Assembly: GCA_965243345.1 (NCBI GenBank)
Contig: CBDEUR010000003.1
Coordinates: 3,100,001 to 3,164,000 of the forward strand
DNA: 64,000 bases
Direction: 5' to 3'
DNA from: Bin52 sp965243345
GTDB taxonomy: Bacteria; Pseudomonadota; Alphaproteobacteria; Thalassobaculales; Thalassobaculaceae
The translations under genes and the position numbers were made by a program. The notes under the pieces were generated by a model. That model did not search any database. It was not told where the DNA came from and saw only the letters and a list, made by a program, of their open reading frames with translations. Of the stretch, positions 15,843-23,811 are shown piece after piece; position 1 is the stretch's first letter; every line of letters starts with the position of its first letter.

Positions 15843-16181
15843 GTGAACAAGCACATCCGCGTACGCCCCGAGCAATGGGAACGGATCGAGAAAGCCGCTC
15901 AGGGGAGCGCCTTGACCGCCAACCAACTCGTGATGGAGCTCGCAATCGAGGCGCTCGACCGACGCGAATGGCCCAACACTGAAGCCGAAATCAAGGTCGC
16001 GAGGGCCACGCTGTTCGCCGCCCAAGTCCTCGCTCGCGACCTCATCGCCCAGGGCTGCGAGAACGAGGTCCAGGAAATCCGGGAATTCATCTCGACCATC
16101 GTGCCGGATCCAGATCAGTCGCCATCCATGGAAGAGAATGAATCCAATTCAAGCCACTCTCTCCGACACAGGACTGCGTGA
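15843..16181 (+). CDS. Ribbon-helix-helix-like small protein
   Basis: A 112-residue protein with GTG start (MNKHIRVRPEQWERIEKAA). The N-terminal 45 residues look like an Arc/MetJ-type ribbon-helix-helix: a basic beta strand, then helices with LTANQLVMELAIEALDRREW. A helical tail with FAAQVLARDLIAQG and EIREFISTIV follows. Such proteins usually bind DNA as dimers or act as relaxosome or antitoxin components. It is the first gene of a co-directional group leading into the SMC-S24 gene about 245 bp downstream, so it may be that gene's regulator. I cannot name the family more closely. Confidence 0.7.
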   Translation: MNKHIRVRPEQWERIEKAAQGSALTANQLVMELAIEALDRREWPNTEAEIKVARATLFAAQVLARDLIAQGCENEVQEIREFISTIVPDPDQSPSMEENESNSSHSLRHRTA

Positions 16182-16262
16182 ACTCATGGCTCGACTTCCG
16201 ATCCCCCAGGCATCCGACCACTCGGACGTGGATCTCGCTCAGTCGCCCATTGGCGCACACCC

Positions 16263-16472
16263 GTGCCACCGGGCAACGCATACGGCGACCTTGAAGAATT
16301 CGCATTCGAGACTGCGCCAGAACACCGCACGGAACCAGTCAATCGAGCCGTCCGCCAGGCTTTCGCTGATCCCTGGCCCTCCGCGCATGCGTGCAAACCG
16401 GCCTTGCGAGGCCGTTGGATAGCGCAATGGAAGAACGTCCTGAACCGATTCATCTCGAAAACCACAGCCTAG
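16263..16472 (+). CDS. Possible small protein overlapping the SMC-S24 start
   Basis: A GTG-started frame of 69 codons with protein-like composition (NAYGDLEEFAFETAPEH, RGRWIAQWKNVLNRFIS). It overlaps the first 46 bases of the SMC-S24 gene in another frame. Just upstream another frame, from ATG 16138, starts plausibly (MNPIQATLSDTGLRELMARL), so the two halves may be one small gene broken by a frameshift near 16250. No family is recognised. Confidence 0.3.
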   Translation: MPPGNAYGDLEEFAFETAPEHRTEPVNRAVRQAFADPWPSAHACKPALRGRWIAQWKNVLNRFISKTTA

Positions 16473-19400
16473 ATGAAATCATCCAGCTGCTGATGGCCGG
16501 TATCCCCGTTCACCGTGCCAAGGAAACCCCCTTCTGTCTCGACACCACCGACAAGCGAAAGGTCTTCGCGTTCTATAGCCGCAACCGTGACTTTTGGCGC
16601 AGTAACCGAACCGTCCAGGCCAGGGAAGTGGACAGTCTGCTCGACGCGCTCGGCGGCGAACTGCCGGTTGTCGCGGCCAAGCGGCCGGGCGCCGCCGCCG
16701 AGAAGCCTTTCTGGCATCTTGAGCGTGTAGAGATCCACCGCTTCGGCGGTCTACATCGGCACTTGGGGCCGAACGGCGAAGATCCAGAGGATTTCGTCTT
16801 CGACCTCAGCAAGGAGGTAACGCTCCTGAGCGGTTTCAATGGCGCAGGGAAAACGGCCCTATTGAGCGCGATCATCTGGTGCCTGACCGGCAAAGCACTG
16901 CGCTCCCAACACATGCCCCACGAGGTGCATGATCCCATGACCGTGAAATGGTCGGACGATGGCGATCAGACGCCGGACGAACCGGACGACCGCCCCGAAA
17001 TCTCCATCCCTCCCATCGTTCCACTTCCGTCCGCCGACGATCTCCTGGCGCTGGGCGACAAACCCAAACTCGACACCCGTGTGCAACTTACCTTCACGCG
17101 CGAGGATACCGGCGAGGTGCGCAACGTCTCGCGCTGGCTCGAGGTCAAGGGCAAGAAGCTCTCGGCACCCGTCGAGGGGCTCCATGCGTTGGGTCTCCCT
17201 GCTCTCGCCATCGAGGCGGGAACACTCATGCCCGGTGTTGCCGCGCACATGCGCTTCGATGAGAAGACAGATTTCGCGCAAGCAGTCTCGCAGCTTACCG
17301 GACTCAAGCCGCTGCAAGAACTCGGCCAGCGAACCCAACGACTCGTTAACCGCCTTCGCACAACCGAAAGAAAAGAAACGGAAAGGGTGCGCAACCAGCA
17401 CTACGGCCGCTTCGAGGACCAGCTTCAGGTCTTCAAGGACGCGTGGAAGGAACGTCCCGACCTAGGAGAGCCGCCGGAAATCCTGCTTCCTAGCGAGATC
17501 GTCGAGGCCCAGGATCGGAGCGACGACACCGCCGAAAAGCCCGACTGCCGGTCAACGCTCGCGGCTGCCCGGAAGCGTTTGTGGGAAATTCAATCGGCCA
17601 TGGCTGGCGACATGGAAACGATTCTTGGTCGCAGGTTTGAACTCACTACACGGTCGGAAGTCGACTCCTTGACCGGCGCGCTCGACAATGCCGCCGACCG
17701 CCTGAAGGGCAGTGCGCTGCGCGAACTGCCAACCGTAGCGCTTCTCAGTGATCTGGGTCAGGTTCCAGACAACGACGCGGCAGCCGCCCTGAGCGCCGTG
17801 AAAGATGTCCGGCGCCGGGCACAAGTGCTTTCCAAGACGTTGGAGGACAAGCACAAAGCTGCACGCTGGCGTCTCTACTCGCGTGTTGCCGCATGGCACA
17901 AGGACAACCATCCCCAAGAAGACATCTCCAATTGCCCCGTATGCGGAACCGATCTGGACAGCGTCCCCGCCGACGCCTTGCTGGACATCTCGGTGAAAGC
18001 CGCCCTCCTGCAATGCCGGGGAACCGTCACCGACATCGCGAAAACAGCAGCCGAGTGGGAACGGGACGAGTCGGCAGCGTTCCTCGACGCGCTTCCCACA
18101 AGTATTCGCCGCTTTGCGGACGAGACGCTGCCCGAGACGCTGCTCGCTTTCTGCCGCAAGGGCTATGTGGACGAATTGCTTGGGCAGAAGGCGTTTATCG
18201 GCACGTTGCAGCCCCTTCAGAAAAATGCGAACGCCGTTTGGGATGCCGCTACCAGAGACCATGCGCTACCCGAAGCACCTCATCCAGCGGAAAGCGAATT
18301 GCCGACCATGCTGTCGCGCGGCAAGCTGCAAAGGCGCCTGTCGGCGATTGCCCACGCACTCATGCTACGCGCGCATCGCAACAGCGCTGCACATGCCCTG
18401 CACTCGATCCTGGCAACGTATATCAGTTCCGTGAAGTCCACGTCGGCGTCCGCCGAGCCACCGAGTGCCAAGCCAGCGTCGCCAGACGACGGCAAGGAAA
18501 GAAAGCCGCAACAGGCTTCGCTTCGGGAGCAGATCGCGGCTGTCCGCCGGGGCGTTCAGAACGCCATGCCCATTGTCACACTCATACGACAGCTCGACGC
18601 TCTGGAAACGGTGAGACAGGAATGGGACGCGCAGGCGGTTCGACTGGGGCTTCTTGCTCGCGCCGCCGATGCTGTCGAGCCCTACCTCGCTTTCCCTGAA
18701 CTGGTTTACGAACGCGTCTCAGGTCTCATCAAAACTCTCGATCGGGACACGGCCCGCTGGCTCGGCCAAATTTACCGCGCGCACTACAAAGGCGGACCTT
18801 CCTATGGCGGATTTGAGCCGGGGGAAGCCAGCAGGTTCGCACTCCGCGCCGGGATCGGCGAAATGCGCGTTCCCGCTCACCAAGTCATGAACGCATCTCT
18901 CTTGAAGGCCTGCGTGTGGGCGTTTCTTTTCGCCCTCTGGGAGCATATTCGCAGGCAGTCCGGCATCCTCAGCTGCATGTTGCTTGACGATCCGCAGACG
19001 CACTTCGATCCGATCAACAGCGAGAATCTGGCCGCCGCGGTGCCGATGATGCCAACACACGGGATGCACCCGCTCATCGCGTCTAACGATGTCCGCTTCA
19101 TTGCCGCCATCCAGGACAAGCTGCCGCCTTCCGCATCAGCCAACCCCACCTGGACCGCCCAGCGGATCGATCCCGTTTCATCGTCGAAACTTACGGCGTC
19201 TCTCAGCCCTGCAATCGAGGAGATACGCGAAAAACGGGATCGTTGGAAAGAAGACGAGAACAACGTTTCCAACGCACAGGACTTCGTCAAATGCGTCAGG
19301 GTCGATATCGAGAACCGCCTCTGGAACCTCCTGGCAACCGATCCGCTCGTCATGCACTCCCCGACGCTCGGCGAGCTCCTTGGAAAGTTGCGCCACGCCC

Positions 19401-20476
19401 GCAACGCGGGCGAACGGCCTTTCGACGAGCCGCCCTTCGAAAAGCTGCTTTCCCATTCCGCTCTCCGCAATTCCGATCCGTTCTACACGATCATCAACCG
19501 GGCACATCACCGGCCCATGAACATCACTCCGACCGATGCGGATGATGTATTCACGGCATACGGAAGCGTCCATTCCATCCTGCGCAGCTGTACCGCCTCC
19601 TATGCTCGATTCCTTGGCCGCCTTCCATCCACCGACCGCGACCTTGTTCTGACGGATGCCCCGGCTCGTCCCAATGTCGTGCACCTGCCCGAGCTGCAAC
19701 TTCCCGTGCTCGGCAATCTGGCTGCCCGAAGCGGCGCCGACATCCTTGCCGTAGGCGACCATCAAGATCGGATTCGCCTCGATACCTTGGGATCCGTTGC
19801 CCTGTATGTGGTGCGCGGGTCGACACTCGGACTTCTGGCGTTGCCCGGCCAGGTCGTCATTGTTTCGCTCGACAGCGAAGCCACCGACGGCGACGCGGTC
19901 ATAGCATTGCACCGAGGCAAGGCGTTTGCGCGGCGCTTTCATCGGGATCGAAACGATCTCTCGCGCACAGTGCTTGCCGCGGATTTCTCCGGATCCAAGA
20001 ACGTTCCGCCGACAATGTCGGTCCCAACTGCCGCAACACGGGTCATGCCGATCATCGGCGTGCTTTACGATACGCAGACAATACCGGGGCCCGATGAAGC
20101 CGTTGCTGTGGAGTCGACGGATATTCTTTCCCGAAAGCTCGCGGCAGCTCACATCATCGAGGACAGCGCCTATCCGGTCATACAGAACGGCGACATAGTG
20201 CTGGTGGAACAGATCGAGGATCTGTCCCGCACGACCCTGCAGACTCTGGAGGGACGAATCGTAGCTTTGACCGCAAGCAGCGGCGCAGACAGCTTCGGGT
20301 ACCTGAAGCGATTGGGCCAGAACCTCGGCGACGGCCTCCGCATTTACGAGAACATCGGCCTGAACGGTCAAGCCGTCTGCGTCGCTGAACGCCAGTCCGC
20401 AGCTGCCGGCGACGTGCTGTGCCTCGAGCGACTCTGGCGTGTGCATGGGTTCCTGCGACCAATTCCAGGCCCCTGA
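16427..20476 (+). CDS. SMC/Rad50-like ATPase fused to tandem S24 (LexA-like) peptidase domains
   Basis: A 1349-residue multidomain protein. Residues 1-120 form a helical N-terminal part. The ABC/SMC head begins with Walker A GFNGAGKT at 136-143. A long, partly coiled-coil region follows, with NCPVCGTD (Cys503, Cys506) resembling one half of a zinc hook. The second head half has SCMLLDDPQTHFDP, with Walker B Asp854-Asp855. From about 1095 two S24-type folds follow. The first has Ser1132 (VRGSTLG) and FARRFHRD, with Arg1169 where the catalytic Lys belongs; the second has Ser1247 (DSAYPVIQNGDIVLVE) and Lys1294 (YLKRL). The ATG at 16427 is preferred over a GTG at 16391, because similarity-like sequence begins there. 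Rad50-like defence ATPases are known, but I know of no described system with this fusion. A DNA-sensing ATPase coupled to self-cleavage or proteolysis is inferred. Confidence 0.8.
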   Translation: MEERPEPIHLENHSLDEIIQLLMAGIPVHRAKETPFCLDTTDKRKVFAFYSRNRDFWRSNRTVQAREVDSLLDALGGELPVVAAKRPGAAAEKPFWHLERVEIHRFGGLHRHLGPNGEDPEDFVFDLSKEVTLLSGFNGAGKTALLSAIIWCLTGKALRSQHMPHEVHDPMTVKWSDDGDQTPDEPDDRPEISIPPIVPLPSADDLLALGDKPKLDTRVQLTFTREDTGEVRNVSRWLEVKGKKLSAPVEGLHALGLPALAIEAGTLMPGVAAHMRFDEKTDFAQAVSQLTGLKPLQELGQRTQRLVNRLRTTERKETERVRNQHYGRFEDQLQVFKDAWKERPDLGEPPEILLPSEIVEAQDRSDDTAEKPDCRSTLAAARKRLWEIQSAMAGDMETILGRRFELTTRSEVDSLTGALDNAADRLKGSALRELPTVALLSDLGQVPDNDAAAALSAVKDVRRRAQVLSKTLEDKHKAARWRLYSRVAAWHKDNHPQEDISNCPVCGTDLDSVPADALLDISVKAALLQCRGTVTDIAKTAAEWERDESAAFLDALPTSIRRFADETLPETLLAFCRKGYVDELLGQKAFIGTLQPLQKNANAVWDAATRDHALPEAPHPAESELPTMLSRGKLQRRLSAIAHALMLRAHRNSAAHALHSILATYISSVKSTSASAEPPSAKPASPDDGKERKPQQASLREQIAAVRRGVQNAMPIVTLIRQLDALETVRQEWDAQAVRLGLLARAADAVEPYLAFPELVYERVSGLIKTLDRDTARWLGQIYRAHYKGGPSYGGFEPGEASRFALRAGIGEMRVPAHQVMNASLLKACVWAFLFALWEHIRRQSGILSCMLLDDPQTHFDPINSENLAAAVPMMPTHGMHPLIASNDVRFIAAIQDKLPPSASANPTWTAQRIDPVSSSKLTASLSPAIEEIREKRDRWKEDENNVSNAQDFVKCVRVDIENRLWNLLATDPLVMHSPTLGELLGKLRHARNAGERPFDEPPFEKLLSHSALRNSDPFYTIINRAHHRPMNITPTDADDVFTAYGSVHSILRSCTASYARFLGRLPSTDRDLVLTDAPARPNVVHLPELQLPVLGNLAARSGADILAVGDHQDRIRLDTLGSVALYVVRGSTLGLLALPGQVVIVSLDSEATDGDAVIALHRGKAFARRFHRDRNDLSRTVLAADFSGSKNVPPTMSVPTAATRVMPIIGVLYDTQTIPGPDEAVAVESTDILSRKLAAAHIIEDSAYPVIQNGDIVLVEQIEDLSRTTLQTLEGRIVALTASSGADSFGYLKRLGQNLGDGLRIYENIGLNGQAVCVAERQSAAAGDVLCLERLWRVHGFLRPIPGP

Positions 20477-20528
20477 CACGAGGCAAGGCGCGTCACTGCG
20501 CATTTCAAGTCCCGTAACGCGACCGCGC

Positions 20529-21560
20529 TCATGCTGGAGCGATATCCACGCTCCTCAGGTTGAGCAGAGCCGACCCGTCAACGGAGAAGATGCCGTTTTC
20601 CGACAACCATGGCACTGGTCCACCCTCTGCGGTCTTGGATGTTCCTCTCGCCAATCCGAATATCATTGCGGGCTCGTCGCTACTGGAGGGGCCTTCCGCG
20701 ATCGCGCGAGCTTCCTTCAGGTCGTTCTCGTCCGCTATTGGACGTATCCCGAGCGGCGTTACGAACGCCGCCTGGTAGTGACCCACATGCGGTTCCCGTG
20801 ACGCAGGTTCAGGTGGGGCAAAGGGACTATCCCTCCCTGATTCGATTGCCCAGTGCTTCATGCTGCCATCGGAACCATCCACGGCGACGCACACGACGAA
20901 CTTCGGGGCTCCGAGCCCCGGGCAATCGCGTCGATTCGATGCCTGCGTATGGCATCGGCATGCCGGCGAGCCTCCTCCTCGCCGAGCGGCTCGCCATCGC
21001 CCGGCGGATCCCACAACAGCGAGACCGCCGGTCCCCCACGGTCCTCAGTCGACCAGCGGTTCACCGCAATCCAGTTTCGGGTGAACATTCTCCTGTTCCC
21101 GGAATCCCTGACTTCGACCCGGCCAAACTGCGCTTTGCCCGCACCGATGCAGCCAGGCATCCCACTCTGGAATGCCCGCAGACTCCTACTCAACCGACCC
21201 TTGGCTTCGCCGAGCACATAGCCTGGCCGTCGCGAATCCCAGGCAATCCAGTCCGGAATGTCGCCTCCGTTGAGACGCCGCACAGTCACGCCGCCGTCGA
21301 TTTGCGTGCACACTCTCTCGAGGGGAACGAAGTCAGTGATCCCGAGTTCACCCGCCTGCAGCGCGCGGCCGAAAACCTGCCATACAAGCCGGAATACACC
21401 CGCCTCGTTTCTGCGCTCGTGCCGAGATTGCCGCGCCACCGCAGCAATCCTGGCACCGAATCGCTCGGATGCGTCCGAAACAACTGCAACCAAGCAGATG
21501 CGAACGGATAGCCCTGGATCGTCTCTTCGGCCGCGGAGAGAGCCGCGCGAAATAGATTGA
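20529..21560 (-). pseudogene. Frameshifted gene, possible PD-(D/E)XK nuclease
   Basis: On the minus strand a protein-like sequence runs through at least two frame changes. The first part reads NLFRAALSAAEETIQGYPFA. After a shift near 21400 it continues with AGVFRLVWQVFGRALQAGELG, IPDWIAWDSRRPGYVLGEAKG and RNWIAVNRWSTEDRGGPAVSLLWDP. After a second shift near 20920 it continues with APKFVVCVAVDGSDGSMKHW and ends at 20529. The spacing PD...(13 residues)...ExK fits a restriction-type nuclease core, but this is motif-level only. It converges on the SMC-S24 gene, 52 bp apart. Its 5' side abuts a truncated integrase. Confidence 0.5.
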
Positions 21561-21873
21561 TCGGCCATTTTCCGGTCAGCACGAGGAGCCGGATGGCAGC
21601 CGCCGCGTGGGCCGAGCCGGAAGAGCTCCTCGCGGGTGAGGAACCGCTCGTGCTTCTCGACCCGGAAGCGGGGCATGCCCCGACACGGGTTGCTGCCGGA
21701 GGGACGCCAGCCCCACGCATCCGCCAGGTTAAACTCTTCACCAGGATGTCGACCGCCCGGTTGGCGACGGTCGGCACGCGGTGCAGGCTGTTGTGAAAGG
21801 CGAGGATGTCCTTGTACTCGACGTCCGCGACGAGACGCTCGCCGAGGGCCGGCACGATATGCTTGCGAAGCAT
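21560..21873 (-). pseudogene. Tyrosine recombinase N-terminal and core remnant
   Basis: The minus strand starts MLRKHIVPALGERLVADVEY and KDILAFHNSLH...NRAVDILVKSL, which is the SAM-like core-binding domain of phage-type integrases. A frameshift follows near 21730. In the next frame it reads NPCRGMPRFRVEKHERFLTR and EELFRLG, the usual linker to the catalytic domain. It then shifts again to AAAIRLLVLTG, where it stops abruptly at the neighbouring gene. The catalytic residues downstream of LTG are missing. Confidence 0.75.
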
Positions 21874-21901
21874 GAGAAGGTCGGCACGAACGCCTGCCGG
21901 G

Positions 21902-22105
21902 TCAGCCGGAACTTCGCTCGGGCGCTACGAGTACCCGGTCACCTTCCTTGGTCCGCGCGATATAGGCGCCGTCCCAACGAACGCCATAGAGCGTGCCGCC
22001 GGCCTCGACCTGGGCCGCCAGATCCGCCTTGATCTGCTCACGCCAGTCTTTCGGGCGACCCGGTATGTCGGGCGGCGGCCCGTATGGATACCGGTGCTCT
22101 CTCAT
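21902..22105 (-). CDS. Paralogue of the zeta-associated small protein
   Basis: A 67-residue protein (MREHRYPYGPPPDIPGRPKD at its start, GAYIARTKEGDRVLVAPER near its end). It aligns over its full length with the product of 13474-13677 without gaps. It has no toxin gene after it, so if the family is an antitoxin this copy is an orphan. The frame is intact although the integrase pieces on both sides are broken. Confidence 0.65.
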   Translation of the reverse strand: MREHRYPYGPPPDIPGRPKDWREQIKADLAAQVEAGGTLYGVRWDGAYIARTKEGDRVLVAPERSSG

Positions 22106-22173
22106 GTCGCTCACCATACACTCTACCGTCGTTCCGCTCAAACCGGTCCCGAGACCGCTGCATCGCTCAGCCG

Positions 22174-22308
22174 CTACCGGACCCACAGCGTCAGCAGCAC
22201 CGCTGGCGACACCCGCTCGGCGGCCTCGCTGAACGACGCGCCGTCGAGGTGAACGTACCGGTTGGTGGTGCTGGCCCACCGATGACCGGGCAGGCTTTCG
22301 CCGTTCAT
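22174..22308 (-). pseudogene. Tyrosine recombinase C-terminal remnant (right copy)
   Basis: The minus strand reads MNGESLPGHRWASTTNRYVH and LDGASFSEAAERVSPAV, parallel to the remnant at 13710-13898. It includes the nucleophile-type Tyr in NRYVHL. No other catalytic box is present. Confidence 0.65.
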
Positions 22309-22514
22309 CACTGCGTGCGGTGCGTGCGAGCACGGCGGTCGTGAAGTCACGCGTCCGCCACGATTCCAGCCGTATCGCGTGCTTCGATCCAGAACCTGTA
22401 GGGGGGTGCGTATCCGGCGGTTGGTCCCCGTTCTAGCCAAGAACTACCCTCCCACTGGCCACCGTATCCGCAAGGCAGGCGGTGTTACAGCACGCAACAG
22501 CCCTCTCACCCTGT
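22309..22514. other. Right inner edge of the island, no gene seen
   Basis: Short spacer between the integrase remnant and the right boundary repeat. No reading frame with recognisable protein sequence and no tRNA gene is visible, so the island does not use a tRNA 3' end as an attachment site here. Confidence 0.35.
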
Positions 22515-22690
22515 TCATGAGTGCCTGCGCTGGTCGCCGGGTCCGCCCAGGAATTCGAGGATCAGCCGCGAGGTTTCCTCCGGCTGTTCCTGCTGCACCC
22601 AGTGGCCGGCGCCCTCGACCAGCACAAGTCCGCGCATGTCGGTGCAGATCTCCCCGTTCATGCGCTCGGCGGCACCCGGTCGCTGGAACA
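22515..22690. repeat. Right island-boundary direct repeat
   Basis: This matches 12555-12705 in the same orientation. The first bases (gttcatga, cctgcgc, ggtcgc) are a diverged copy of the phhB 3' end. The identical 27-base core is at 22547-22573, and the rest lies inside the intact hydrolase 3' end. Together with the left copy it frames about 10 kb of foreign DNA. Confidence 0.72.
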
Positions 22691-23663
22691 CTCCCCAGTC
22701 ACTCACGCCGGATATGAACAGGGACGGCTGGTCGATGGTCCGCCCGGCAAAGGTCCGCAGTTCGTCGCGGTCGAATTCGCCGGTACCGCGCCGGTACCAG
22801 TTGAGCCCGCCCTGAAATCCGTTTCTCGCGTACTCGCCGGTGTAGACCGCGAGTTCGCCATCGGTCAGCCAGGTTGCGCGTGCGATTTCACTCGCGTTGG
22901 GCATCGCCCCGGCCACGGCGGCCGGCATGGTATCGGCCAGGTCCATGATGTAGTAGGTGGGCATCAACGCCAGCTGGTCGGCCCGCCAGGCTTCGAGCCG
23001 GTGCGGGCGGTTGCCGGACCAGTCGGCGCTCTTCATGTGATAGTAGGCTCGCAGGAACGCGTGCAGCCCTCCCGGCGGATCGACCATGTGCGAGTTGGCG
23101 GGCCGGGTCGAATAGTACCAGTGATAGTGCTTGCGCGGTCGCTCGAGCGCCGCCAGTTCGGCGTGGATGTCGGGCCTTGTCGGGGGCGGTGCCGCCAGCG
23201 GTGGCGGGCCGTCGAACGGCGCGCTCATCAGGATGCAGGACGCAAAGACGTCCGGGCGGGTCAACGCCGACCAGGCTGCGACCGAAGAGCCATAGTCGTG
23301 ACCGATCACCGCCATCGCACGGTCATGCCCGCAGGCCGCCAGCAGACCGATGGCGTCGCGTACGGTGTTGAGCAGCCTGAACTGGTCAAGCGGCGCATCC
23401 CAGTCCACCGGGCCCCAGCCCAGGGTGCGCCCGTAGCCCCGCAGATCGGGAGCGAGAACGTGATAGCCGGCCTCGGCAAGCGCCGGCATCACCTTGCGCC
23501 AGCTGTAGGCCAGTTCCGGGAAACCGTGCAGAAGCAACAGTGCCGGGCGGCCGGGATCCCCGGCCTCGAGCAGGTGCATGACAAGCCCGTTGCGATTGTC
23601 CACGTGGCGCGAGGTCACGCCGTCGGGCAGCAGTTCCGGCTCGTAGGCCTGGTGCAGGGTCAT
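22515..23663 (-). CDS. Alpha/beta hydrolase, epoxide hydrolase-like
   Basis: A 382-residue alpha/beta hydrolase, start ATG 23663 (MTLHQAYEPELLPDGVTSRH). The epoxide-hydrolase group is indicated by HGFPELAYSW (oxyanion HGxP), the nucleophile elbow GHDYGSS with Asp, the cap region and GAGHWVQQEQPEE with the catalytic His. It would open epoxides, or act as a haloalkane-type or ester hydrolase, in the cytoplasm. The last codons (FLGGPGDQRRHS) lie in the island-boundary repeat. The stop may originally have been slightly different, since the insertion replaced the sequence downstream. It was probably the convergent neighbour of phhB. Confidence 0.88.
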   Translation of the reverse strand: MTLHQAYEPELLPDGVTSRHVDNRNGLVMHLLEAGDPGRPALLLLHGFPELAYSWRKVMPALAEAGYHVLAPDLRGYGRTLGWGPVDWDAPLDQFRLLNTVRDAIGLLAACGHDRAMAVIGHDYGSSVAAWSALTRPDVFASCILMSAPFDGPPPLAAPPPTRPDIHAELAALERPRKHYHWYYSTRPANSHMVDPPGGLHAFLRAYYHMKSADWSGNRPHRLEAWRADQLALMPTYYIMDLADTMPAAVAGAMPNASEIARATWLTDGELAVYTGEYARNGFQGGLNWYRRGTGEFDRDELRTFAGRTIDQPSLFISGVSDWGVFQRPGAAERMNGEICTDMRGLVLVEGAGHWVQQEQPEETSRLILEFLGGPGDQRRHS

Positions 23664-23811
23664 GCCGATTCGCCTCCGTTGGCAGCGCCGTGCGGGCCCG
23701 CACCCTGCCATCCCGCGCGGGGCGGGTTCAAGCCGTCGGCACCCGGGGGTTGGCGGCCGCCGTTCGGGATGGTGTGATCATCCCGATCCATCGACCCTGG
23801 AGTACAGAGCA

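Larger units (their letters stand above)
21880..22340 (-). repeat. Internal direct repeat, right copy (integrase C-terminus + small gene)
   Basis: This is the second copy of the segment at 13440-13920, in the same orientation, with diverged bases throughout. Here the small gene is followed by an integrase start instead of the zeta toxin. The pair implies an old tandem or segmental duplication, or two insertions of related elements. Confidence 0.7.

Noticed and set aside
22309..22514. tRNA gene as the island attachment site
   Set aside because: No cloverleaf or T-loop sequence is present; the repeats are made of protein-gene 3' ends.
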